DNA from: Neocallimastix lanati (nom. inval.)
Taxonomy: Eukaryota; Neocallimastigomycota; Neocallimastigomycetes; Neocallimastigales; Neocallimastigaceae
Direction: 5' to 3'
Assembly: GCA_016946835.1 (NCBI GenBank)
Contig: JACVTC010000034.1
Location: forward strand, 64,001-128,000
DNA length: 64,000 bases
Below, one piece after another: positions 50,862-62,941 of this stretch (its first letter is position 1; each line of letters opens with the position of its first letter). The notes under the pieces were generated by a model. The model worked only from the letters and a program-made list of their open reading frames with translations, had not been told where the DNA came from and searched no databases. The translations under genes and the position numbers were made by a program.

Positions 50862-50902
50862 GCATAGATGTATATTTATAAATATATAAACATCATCTAT
50901 GC
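50862..50902. repeat. Inverted repeat, 9-bp arms
   Basis: GCATAGATG (50862-50870) and CATCTATGC (50894-50902) flank an A/T-only loop of 23 nt. Confidence 0.75.
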
Positions 50903-50988
50903 TTCATATGCTTTATATGTACAAGATATAATAAATAGGAAAAAAGTTTAACTATATATATATATATATATTTTATTTATTGCTTTAC

Positions 50989-51060
50989 TTTATATAACTT
51001 TAATGCTTAATATAATATATTTATATAATAAAGTAATGTAATATATTAAAGTTATATAAA
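50989..51060. repeat. Perfect 15-bp inverted repeat
   Basis: TTTATATAACTTTAA (50989-51003) and TTAAAGTTATATAAA (51046-51060) are exact reverse complements separated by 42 nt. This is longer than expected by chance even in AT-rich DNA, though not conclusive. It could be a small foldback element. Confidence 0.75.
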
Positions 51061-51345
51061 CAATTCATATGAAAGTATATATATTATATAATATATTGAA
51101 CTGTATATCATTTTCATTTCATTTTTTTTTTGTAATTATTTATAGTATGAATATAGTAATGGATATAATAATTTATCATTGCTTTTATATTAATTTTAAT
51201 GTTAATTTAAATTAAAAAGTAATATTAAAACTTTTTTATTTCTAATCTTTTCTATAAAAGGCTCGAGAAATTAAAGTTTGCCAAAAGTTTGGTAAAACGA
51301 TCATCTAAAGGATTCTCGGAATTAATATTTAAAAGATATATAATA

Positions 51346-51393
<48 letters not shown>

Positions 51394-51734
51394 AATTTAA
51401 TTAGATTATAGTATTGACTTTTAAGTAAATTTTTATTTTATTAAAAAAATTATTATTATTATTATTATTATTTTTTTTTTATAAAGTTGGTTGCCTCTAT
51501 TTTATTATAATTGAATGATGCATATATATTGTATATTATAGTGCATTATGTTCATTATTGATTTATTATTATTATTATTATTGCTATTATCAGACTCCAA
51601 ATCATTACACCTAACACAATAAGAATGAAAAACTGAAAAGTTTATCATCAAAAATTTCCTTGTTTATCCTTATCTGATTAAAATTTTAGTAAACTTTAAA
51701 GGCATTTTAGTTAATATATATTATATACAGTAAC

Positions 51735-51771
<37 letters not shown>

Positions 51772-53288
51772 CTGACTTTTTAAATCAATATTACTCTTAT
51801 ATTACTCTTAATAACTCATCGTTCAACTAATAAACACTTCAATGTTCGAAAAATTAAGTCACACACACAAAATTAATAAAAAAAAAAAAAAAAAAAAAAA
51901 GAATAAAGAAATAAAGAAATAAGGATAATAAAAGTAATGTTTAAAATAAATAAATAAATAAATAAATAAAAAAAAAAAAAAAAAAAAAAACTTTGGTGAA
52001 ATAATTATATATATACAAAATATTAAATAATTATATCCTTTTTTATTCAAGATATTTATAAAAAATAATGATAAAAATTAACTTTTGGTATTTATAATTG
52101 AATAAACCTTTTTATCGCTATTTATACTGATTCTTTATATCTAAACTCTTTAAACATTGACTAATAGTAATTGGTATTTTTATTATTATTAATATAACTA
52201 AATTTTTGCATTAAACTTTAATGCATACTCTATATTCAAATATATTTATTTAGCTTTGTGATAATAACTTTTTTTTTTTTTCTTTTTCAAGTTTTAATAA
52301 AATAACAGTATTTAATTTTTTTTTCAAAATTATTTTAAATTAATATATAATTTTCATATGTGTTGAATAAATTATTTATTGCTAAAAGTACTTATTCCAT
52401 ATATATATATGTATGTGAATATATTAAATATACATTTTCTTATATTGTATACTCTATTTTACTACCAAATTTTTATTCAGTTTTTATGATAATATTTTAT
52501 ATCTTTTATAATAGATTTAATAAGGTTACTATATATATTTAATATTTTTAATTGATATATAGCTTTCATATCTCTGATTGAATCTTTTTACTTCTATTCA
52601 AACTTATTTCTTTTTTATATCTTCTTTATATATAATCATTGTAATAATAACTATTATTAAAACTAAAAATTGTTATTCCTCTCTATTTATTTTGTATTTT
52701 CAAAATTTTGTTCAACCTTTGTGAAAACGAAAAAAAAAAAAAGCTTTCAGTTTTGACTATTATAAAATTTTTGTCATTTGTTTTGTATTTAATAAAATAA
52801 TTTAATATTTAATTTTTATTAATTATTTAAATTATTATTATTTTTAATTATTATTATTGATATTTAGATATTTTATTAGTTATAAATTATTATTATTTTT
52901 AATTATTATTTAGGTATTTTATTAGCTATAAATTATTATTATTATTATTATTATTATTTTGCAATAATTTTCATTAAATTATTTTCTTTTTTCGTAATTA
53001 AAAAATAAATAATAAAAAAGAAAAATTAAAAAAAAAAGAGGAGTTTGTATACTTTTTACAATTTTTTTTTTTTTTGATGAAAAATAAAAATAAAAAATAT
53101 ATTTTGTAGAAACGGTATTATTTTATTTCTTTTTTATTATTGAAGGAAAATAGAATTAAATTAAAAAAAAAAAAAAAATTATTTTTAATAATTAATTTAT
53201 ACTATAATTATGTAAATATAAACAGTTAAAAAAAAAAAAAAGTAAAAAAGGGGGAATATCAAATAAAAAAAAAAGAATAATAATGAAA

Positions 53289-53850
<562 letters not shown>

Positions 53851-54039
53851 TAATAATAGTAATAAAAGAAATTAAAGAGTTAAAAAATATTGGTAGAAGA
53901 AGAGAATGCTAAGATAAAAAAAAAAAAAAAAAAAGTTAATTTAGTAACAAAAAAAAGAAATTTATATATATTCAATTCCTAATAATTAAAACAAAAACAA
54001 ACAAACAAAAAAAAAAAAAAAAATACTTGGGAAAGCTAC

Positions 54040-54330
54040 TATAGAAATCATTGTCCTTATGCTATGGGTAATAAATTTGACTTTCCATTTATCAGATATT
54101 ACTGATCATGGGAACCTTTTATACTTCAAAAAAGTTTCAACATTTAAATCAACATTTAGATAAGATGGAGCCTCTTTCTCTCTTTCTTTCTAAGTTTGAC
54201 TTTAGGATTTTGTTCAGACCTAGATTTCAAGGAGTAGTAAAGTAGATTTGTTATTGAGACGTCTGGATTAAAAATCTGTTGGTTTCTCTCAACAACAGAA
54301 TAAATTATAATTCAGATGAATCGTAAGGTT
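54040..54330 (+). pseudogene. Ty3/gypsy-type RNase H relic
   Basis: One frame reads DITDHGNLLYFKKVSTF near 54095-54145. After a stop and a shift it reads LFLSKFDFRILFRPRFQGVV near 54182-54240 and then, past stops, DVW. T-D-H-x-N-L-x-Y-F and the F-D-F-x-I-x-x-R-P-x-x-x-Q-G block are the RNase H and connection hallmarks of Ty3/gypsy pol. In intact elements the second block leads to A-D-x-L-S-R, which is mutated here. This is a fragment of about 80 codons with at least three stops and no associated LTR. It is a different superfamily from the copia relic that follows. Confidence 0.65.
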
Positions 54331-55079
54331 CATCTTAAAAACATAGTAAAGTGTAACTCTGCTTCAGTATAAACAGGGGTACCTATTAAAGAACGAATAA
54401 AAAAAATCTTATTACGGTCATAATAATTAATTATGACTTAACTACATATTAAACTATTGTTGTTCTTTATTATTTGGACCATTTTAATTTCAGAAGCAAA
54501 ACTACAAAATAATTTAAATATAATTAATTTCAATTATAATAAATATTTTTAGAATACTTTTTTTTTTTTTTAAAAAAAAAAAAGAACTATTTACATAAAT
54601 GTAATACAAATAATTGGAATTATTATAATAATATAGAATATACAATAAATATCGTATCAGAATCTTTTAATATTTACTTTAATAATATTTTTTCCAAAAA
54701 AAAAAAAAAAATTCCTTTAATAAATTAATATATATATATATATATAACATTATTTTTCAAAAAAAATGATGAAATTTTTAATAATACTTTTTTTTTTTTT
54801 TTATTATTGAACAATGACAAAAAAAAAAAAAAAAAAATAAAAATTTTCAAAGTTTCAACACATCCTCAAATAAAAATTACCAATAATTCACTTGATTCAT
54901 ATAATAATGAAAAATGATAATATTTTTAATAATTATACTTCAAGTGAGGTTTAAGATGATATTGTTTTTTTTTTTTTTCCTATGAATCTTGTAATATTTT
55001 TTCAATTGACGATCATCATTCGAATTCCTATTATTCATTTCAAGCTAATCTCAATTTTTTAAGAGAAAATTACAATTTA

Positions 55080-56650
55080 TGACAATTCAATCAATACTAC
55101 TAGTCATCCGTAAAATCTTGATATTTTATATCAAGATAACCAATTTCTTACTGCTGTAGCCCAAGTTATTATTATTAAATCTAATGATAATGATAATGAA
55201 ATTATGGATGACATCATGATTAATAATGATGATGTTAATTATCTCTCTTCTTCCAGAAAACGACCATTACTTCCGAACTCTTCAGATTCCAAAGCAGTTA
55301 CTCCTTCTACCCTTGGAACTGTAAGAAGAAAGTTAAATTTTGATGATCCCCTATATGATTCTCTCTATAGCTACAACGATTCGGTGGTAAATAATATTCT
55401 ATTCAACTAAGAAATAAAATTAAATGACCAAAGTAGACTCTTATAGCATAGAAGATTGGGACACTTTTACCATAAGAGCTTTGAAAAATATTTATCTCTC
55501 TACAACATCAAAGTTCTAAAAATGCTTAGACTGCCAAGGTTGTTCTCGGTTTTTAGTTTTAGAGGTCATACTGTTATATCAAAATAGATTATAAAAATGT
55601 AGGTATACACTTAGTAAGAGATGTTGTTTTTGATGTATCCACTCTAGCTAAGTTAACTCTCACTGATTTAAATGGCAAAAAATACAAAAATAAATCAAAT
55701 GAATTTTGCCCAAATCTTTGTTAATAATCAACGAAATAAATAATAATTAAACTGAAAATACTAAACCCAATTTAAAGTTATGAAAATAATAGTTCTCTTT
55801 TGTTCAAAATAACAACGATAATGCTATCAACCATTCCAATATGGAAGATAACACAATCAATGTCGATTCAAAAGTCAACAACGAAAGTCAAGATATCGAA
55901 TTAATTTCAAATTATTTCGTTAGAAAATATAATTGATCGAGTTAATTCAAACAATCAAACAATTCGACGAATTAAGAGACAATATTAAAAAAAAATTTGC
56001 TATTCAACTCCAGATTTTTGAAGTCATAAATGACGAAAAAAAGGAAACAGCCAGCCAGCAGCTGTGACTTCAATTTAGATAATAATATCATCAATTACGA
56101 TAATAATTCTGACAACACTATGTATTTTTGAAATATCTAAACACTACCAAAGACTTCAAAGTAACTTATAAAGGTAAAGGTGAAATACCAGTTTATACAG
56201 ACTCGGATTGCGCTGGAGATACGGATGATAGAAAAAAAAAAATTAACTTCTGGATCCAATTTATTGGCTATCGAAAAAGCAATCTGTGTTTGCCGCATCT
56301 ACTGAATCGGAATATATTGCTACCAGGGAATGTGTAAAGAAGTCTTAATGGATCAAAAATATTTTCATGGAACGATTCAATATAGCAAAACCATTCAAAA
56401 TTATGACCGATAATAATGCATGTAAAATAACACTCGAAAATGGAGAAATTAATAATAATAAATTAAAACACATAGCTATATAATTTCAATTTAATTATGA
56501 ACAATAATAAAAAACTAATAAAATAACTTTAAATTATATTAACACTGAAAAGACGCAGGCGGATCCCTTAGCCAAGGAATTGAATAGACCAAAGATGACC
56601 AAATTTACAGACCAAATATTTAATAAAAAGTATTCTGGTTTGAGGGGGAA
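55080..56650 (+). pseudogene. Ty1/copia-type pol relic (pre-integrase and RNase H ends)
   Basis: From 55204 a frame gives 68 residues starting MDDIMINNDDVNYL. After two in-frame stops it continues in the same frame as HRRLGHFYHKSFEKYLSLYN (from 55447), the GAG-pre-integrase motif, then K-C-x-x-C in a shifted frame. YKNVGIHLVRDVVFD near 55591-55637 is the end of the integrase region. Most of the reverse transcriptase is missing. RNase H follows from 56128: MKYLNTTKDFKVTYKGKGEI and YTDSDCAGDTDDRK; after shifts SVFAASTESEYIATRECVKK, NNACKITLENGEI, and ADPLAKELNRPKM. It ends at a purine tract and LTR-like TG. Internally deleted and stop-ridden, so not functional. Confidence 0.8.
56641..56650 (+). 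promoter_or_regulatory. Polypurine tract of the copia relic
   Basis: TGAGGGGGAA directly precedes TGTTAG, the expected junction of polypurine tract and 3' LTR. It is the only G-rich purine run nearby. Confidence 0.6.
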
Positions 56651-57215
56651 TGTTAGATTATATGAAGTTAATTAAATAAGTTATAAATACGTTTAAAATT
56701 ATATTAATTATGTGAAATGAGATAAATATCAAATATAAGAATTAATATTTAATATATTTAACTAATAAAATTAATTATCTAAATGTATAAAATAAGCATA
56801 ATGTATTTTTTATTTTTATTTGGCTCAACACTTTTATAATAAAATAATTACGAAAATATAATATGAATTGTTAATCTTTTATCTGAGTTACAAAATTATA
56901 TATTTTCGTTAATATGTAAATTAATCTTTTTGTATTTGAAATACAATATTTTATTCATTTTAAAAAATAATTTCATTGTATTATAATTAAGCCACAATCA
57001 ATATAAATAAGTAAAAATAGTTTAAAATTATATTATTTCGTTATGTGCAAATTAATCACTTTGTATTTGAAATACAATATTTTATTCATTTTAAAAAATA
57101 ATTTCATTGAATTATTATCAAGCCACAATTAGTAACTTAAATTTTTTCAAACATTTGTATCTTTGTAATTACCTATTTCTAAAAATAAATATATTTAAAT
57201 AAAAATTAGTAATAA
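56651..57215 (+). mobile_element. Probable 3' LTR of the copia relic (right end uncertain)
   Basis: Begins with TGTTAG after the purine tract and contains TTATAAATAC (TATA-like) about 35 bp in. It has two direct copies of a roughly 105-bp segment (56894-56998 and 57023-57128, offset about 131 bp) that share TTTCGTTA, AAATTAATC, TTGTATTTGAAATACAATAT and GCCACAAT. No matching 5' LTR is seen upstream, so the right boundary cannot be fixed; the end given is a guess at where complexity drops. Confidence 0.45.
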
Positions 57216-57842
57216 AACGTTTTATTTGCTTTTAAAAACAATTATTTATTTATTTAATTATTTTATTATTATTATTATTATTATAATATTATAAAATATT
57301 AGAGAAAGAATTTTTTTTTTTTTATTATTATTATTATTTAAATTTTTTAAAAAAAAATACAAAAGAAACTCTTTCTGTAATTCAGAATACTTTAATAATT
57401 TTAATTTCCTTAATTATTTATATATTAAATAAAAATATATATATATACATATGTATATACACATACACATCATAAAAAAAGGAAATTAAATATTTAAATA
57501 TATTTATATATATTTAACTTTTTAATTGTATTTTATATATATATATTTTTAAGAAAATAAAATATTAATAAGTAATAAACAAAAAAACAAAAAATAAAAA
57601 AATAACAACTGAATAATATATTCTATATTCTATATTGTATATAATTAATAAAAATATATATATATTCTTTAAAATGAAATATAAAATTTAATACATTTAA
57701 ATTTTTATATTAAAAAAATGATATAATAATTTAGGATATTTATTTATATTAATTTATGTTACTTAATTATAATAATAATTTATAATAATAATTGATAATT
57801 AGTTATGATAATTATTATAATTTTAATTATAATTTTAATTAT

Positions 57843-57906
<64 letters not shown>

Positions 57907-58000
57907 CATTTAATTTAATACTTAATTTAATAGTATTTATGTAGTTATTTTCTTAGAATTATTAATTTAATTTATTATTATATTTCTAAAGAAAAAAAAA

Positions 58001-58031
<31 letters not shown>

Positions 58032-58131
58032 AAAAAGAATACAAACATTATAAATAAAAAAAAAAAAAAAAAGAAAATTATTAGATACAGATTTTACTTC
58101 TGTATTTATACTAATATTTTAAAAAATTTTT
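57216..58131. other. Spacer with a 60-T run
   Basis: AT-rich sequence with (TA)n tracts and an uninterrupted run of 60 T at 57845-57904, followed by an A-rich stretch at 57990-58075. It includes the 3' flank of the receptor gene. No coding frame. Confidence 0.7.
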
Positions 58132-61100
58132 TTATATAAAATTATTACTTGTATGATTTGAATTTTCATCATTTATATCATTTTCATTAGTATCATTATA
58201 GAAAGGTTTATCATTTTCAAATTCCTCATTTAAAATATTTTGAATAATATCATTCTTTTTAATGTTGTTTTGCTTTAGTCCCAAAGAGTAATTGACATTT
58301 AAATAATTTGATGATAGATTTTGTGCTTTATTTGGTAATGTACTAGGGAAATTGTCTAGAGATCGTGAGGTCTCTAAATTGGAACTAAAAATATTTTTTT
58401 GATATATTATATGGTCCTTTTGTGTATTATCCGAATAGGAAGAATTTGAAAAATTGTCACAGGATCTTGATCTACTTCGACTTAAAAATTCATCACTATT
58501 ATTTGAATTTTCATCCTCAGGTGATAAATTACTATTATTATTATTATTATTATTACTACTGGAATTATTATTATTACTAAATTTATCTTCAACCTTACTT
58601 TCATGAATAATTATAATTTGACTTGATTTATAATTTATAAAAGAATCTTCGAAGTATTTATAATTATCAAAAGAAAATGCCCTTCTTGTATTATTTCTAA
58701 TTCCTGAGATATTAGTGTATGATGAATTTTTACACAATTCAATGCTCTTCTTTATTTCATTACCATTGTTATGTAAATTTATTAAATGATCAACCATTGA
58801 CATTTTTCTTGGGGCATAAATACCACTGTCGGAGTTATTTAAATTAAAACTGCTACTGCAATTATCGAAGGAATCGGCTCCATTTAACGCTTTTTCACTC
58901 TGAGCTGGAACACCTTTCAATTTTCTGGTGATGTAATCCTTCTCATTTTCAACATTATATTTCGAGAAAAATCTTGCAATGAAAAAAATAGTAAAAGATG
59001 AAACTCCATAAAAGTAGGTAACAAGTGCCGGATAAAGAAATCTTTCTATATATTTGGTGAATTTTAAATTCTGAACCATTCCAAAAAGGAAGAAAGATAT
59101 AAAAGAAATTAATAATGTGGAAGTGGCATAATGTATATCATATTTAAATTTTTTAATATTCCATTCAGTGAAAATTAGAAGAGCTATGAAGAGTAGAATA
59201 AATACTTTATGCAAATAGATAAGACTTAAAGCCAATCTACTAATGATACTGTGAATTTTACATTTCTGATATATTGCGTCATTATTAACAACTATAACAA
59301 CTTTAGAAGTTTCAATTAAAGTCAAAGTATTTAAAACAATATCGATAGTAATAAATATTAAAACAGTTTTACCAAAATTTTTTTCACAGAAATAAATACA
59401 ACGTCTATTGCTTTCCGGATAATTAATAAATATTCTAATAAATAATACTGTATTACTCAACGTAAACCCAACTGAAAAAATTAAAGATTTTATGGCACAC
59501 TTGAACTCATTCATTTTTCCCATTCCTGTAAATCCATAACTTATAATAATTATTTGACCAAGCATATAAATGAACCAATAAAATGGACTTAATAATCTAA
59601 ATTTGTATTTATGCTTTTTTGTGAAGGCCAAAAAATAGCAAAATATCATTATTATATAGGTTACTATTATTACAATAGTATATATTCTATTTATTATAGA
59701 TGAATTTTCTAAATAAGAACTAAGGATTAAATCTTGTATATTCATGAGACATTCGTTGAGATCTTCATCGTTATAAAGATATTTTAATAAATAATTTCTA
59801 TATTTTTTTGAAAATATGGTGTAATCTTCCGAATCATCTACTGGCCTTAAGATCCCTTGAATTGATTTAATATTTTGACATTGTACATATTTTTGACATA
59901 TGGATTCATCATCATTATAAAAGTCTTCAAAAGAACTTTGAAATCCAATTTCCATAATTTTTTGTTGATGTTCATACGAACTAATATATTCCATTACTGT
60001 TGCTACTTTTTTCTTTTTTTCTTCAGATATATGTATATTCATTCCCATATTATATCCACCGACACATGATCCAGATATTCCATCCGTATTTCCTGGTAAA
60101 TTTGATAAAGTGTAATTTCCATTAAATTTGACATCATTCCATGTCTTAACGAAAAGACAATCATCTGAATTTAAACATTTCACTATATCTTCATTATTTG
60201 CTCTTATTCCATATTCTTTTTATTTTATTTTATTTTTTATTTATTTATTTATTATTATTTTTTTTTTTTAAAAAATAAAATAAATATAATGAAAAAGGAT
60301 ATGTAATAATGGTAATAATTAAATATAAAATAAAATATAATATAATAAATATTACATTAAATAATAAATATAATAAATAATATATAATATAATATAATAA
60401 ATAATATATAATATAATATAATATAATATATAATATAATATAATATAACAAATAATATATAATATAATATAATATATAATATAATATAATAATGATATTA
60501 ATATTATAATATGTATGTATAAATAAATTGGTATAATATTAGTATAATGTTCATCTTATTTGCCCTAAGCTTATTTATAAATATATATTAATTACCACCG
60601 AATTCATTTTTAATATTTTTTAATTTTTTCATTGCTAATACTATCTCTGGATCTGTAATACTTGGAAAATTATCATAAATATTTTCTCTGAATGAATAAA
60701 TATATTCATAAAGTGAACAAAAACCGTTTTCAGAGTCTTTTATTATATTTTATTTTATTTTATTATATATATGTATTTTTTAATATTTAATAACATTTTA
60801 ATTTTAAAAATTTACATTTAAAATATAATAAATGAATTTTAAATGGTTTAATATATAAAGGTATAGTTTTTTAATATTATTTTTATAATATTTATATATT
60901 TATATATTTATATTAATATTTATATATAATATATATATTTTCTATTTTATATATTATTAATGAATATTTTTTTTTATTATTTTACCTGTTATATCTGCAG
61001 TATATACTATAATATCTTTATTTAATTTTTTTTCTTCAGACATAATAAAAATTCCTGTATCTATCAATTCATCCCATGTTTTTGGAATTGTTTTATTGTA

Positions 61101-61773
61101 TTTGTTTAAAAGGTTTTGATTTGAATATAACATATTATATTCCAAGTACAATGGCTATTTTTTTTTTTTTTATTTTAAATATATCAAATATATATTAAAA
61201 TAATATATAAAATTTGTTAAAAATAAAATAAAATAAAAAAAAAAAAAATTGTCAATATCTGTATATTTTAAATAAAATATCAAATCATTTAATTTATTTG
61301 AAGTTATATGTATATAATTTAATCCTAATTTATATACTATTTAATATAAATATCAACATAAATAAAAAAAATTTGATGTTTCATTAATCAATTTAGAGTT
61401 CTATTAATAAATACCAATGCGACAACATCATTAAATAGACAAGAACTTCTAGTTGCTGGATTAATATATTTATTAATAAGAGTTGAAGGCAAGTGAAGAT
61501 TCAAATTTTCGAAATATTTTGATAATTTTTTTGCATTCACAGAATCAACTATTATTAAATCATATTTTGTTGATTTCGAGCTTAAAAGATATTCTATAGT
61601 TTTGGTGTATGATTTTGTTGTTATTTCTGAAGAATAATCATATTTTGCTAATGTTATATTTAAATTGTTTTTGTTGGAATAATTATTAAATTCTTCAATA
61701 GTATTGTTTATATATATATCATTTATTCCATCGGAATAATATATTAAATTTATTTTTTCACAGTGAATATATC
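58132..61773 (-). CDS. Seven-helix class C GPCR-like receptor with solute-binding-type ectodomain (5' exon missing)
   Basis: Four coding exons can be joined with GT...AG introns: 61415-61773, 60986-61154, 60596-60736 and 58132-60215 (junction phases 0, 1, 1), giving 916 residues. Residues 1-390 resemble a bacterial extracellular sugar-binding protein: INLIYYSDGIND, TKYDLIIVDS, LPLYLEYNMLYSN (spanning a junction), PKTWDELIDTG and CSLYEYIYSFRENI. Seven hydrophobic helices follow at about 400-420, 433-453, 462-485, 506-524, 551-571, 585-605 and 614-637; helix 3 carries SVGFTLSNTVLF, typical of class C (7tm_3) receptors. The cytosolic tail of about 270 residues is rich in N and S, with an R-S-R-S-R-S patch. 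Such fusions are known from anaerobic fungi. The exon with start codon and signal peptide should join at 61773 in phase 1. The ligand is unknown. Confidence 0.85.
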
Positions 61774-61911
61774 CTAATTTATATTTAAAATATTATTTAA
61801 TTAATATTTGAATTAATCTTTTAAGAATAATTGAAATAATTAATATATTGTAAATAAAAAGCAATGTATTTTAAATATAATTTTTACTTAAAAATAATAA
61901 TTGACATATAA

Positions 61912-62040
61912 TTAATATAATGTGAACCATCTTCTAATATTTATTTTTGAATTTCCAAATAAATAAATAAATATAATAGAGAATAAAATAATGCTTTCTT
62001 TTATATATATAGAGTATACATAATATTTATTATTTTTCAT
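61912..62040 (-). other. Candidate signal-peptide-encoding exon for the receptor
   Basis: An ATG at 62040 opens 42 codons starting MKNNKYYVYSIYIKE followed by the hydrophobic stretch SIILFSIIFIYLFG. It has the right position and character for the missing N-terminus. However, I see no GT donor that would join it in phase 1 to the exon beginning at 61773, so the assignment is tentative. A shorter start near 62270 (MKSAIFISL) is also stopped before any donor. Confidence 0.25.
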
Positions 62041-62072
62041 ATATACTAAAAAAGTAAATACAATCAAAAAAA

Positions 62073-62114
<42 letters not shown>

Positions 62115-62619
62115 TAAAAAAAAAAAATCTATATCTTTATATATATAAAAACCTTTTTTAATTATATGAAAAAAAAAAAAAAGAGAGAATTAGCTATTTA
62201 AGGTTTAAAAATCAAATTGTTCATGAAAGTCAATTATTATTATAAAGATATAAAAATAGCACTCTTCATATTATTTTTTTTTTCTGAATTTTCAAATTAA
62301 AATATTATAAATTTACTTTAAACTTTCAGTTATTTATTAATAAATTATAATCTTTTTTTGTAATATGTAATCAATTTTAATATATATTTATTTTAAAATT
62401 TAAATAATTAAAAAAAAAAAAAAAAAAATGGAAATAAAAACTTTATCATATAAATAAACGATGAAAATGTATATTAAATTATAATTATAATACAAAAAGC
62501 AAAAAATTCCTTGAATTTTTTGCTATTAATTTTTGTCTTTTTAAATTAAGTTTTTAAGAATACTTTCTATTATTATAATTATTAGTATTTTGATTTAAAT
62601 ATAGAAGGAACATTTGTAA

Positions 62620-62672
<53 letters not shown>

Positions 62673-62886
62673 TTTGTTTTTTGTTTTTTGTTTAAAAAAA
62701 AAAAAGAAAAAAATATCGTTTTATTTATTTATCAATATAAAAGAAATAACCCTTTTCATAATTTTTTTTTTTTTTTTAATCAATTAAAATACGAAATATT
62801 AAAAATTAATTTTTTATATTAAAAGAAATTAAAATTAATAGTAATTCACTCTTATTATATATAATAGATTGAAGATATAATTATCG

Positions 62887-62941
<55 letters not shown>

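Larger units (their letters stand above)
46557..53288. other. Gene-free AT-rich spacer
   Basis: Contains (AAAT)n and AACAAATAAAT tracts (46605-46680), AAAATAAAATAGAAAAGAATGAA repeats (47040-47200), a heptanucleotide satellite (49050-49390), inverted repeats (50862-50902, 50989-51060), and a 43-T run (51348-51390). Short open stretches at 49244, 49782, 51859 and 52360 are low-complexity. Mixed patches near 47300-47420, 48000-48110 and 50150-50290 yielded no recognisable protein. Confidence 0.6.
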
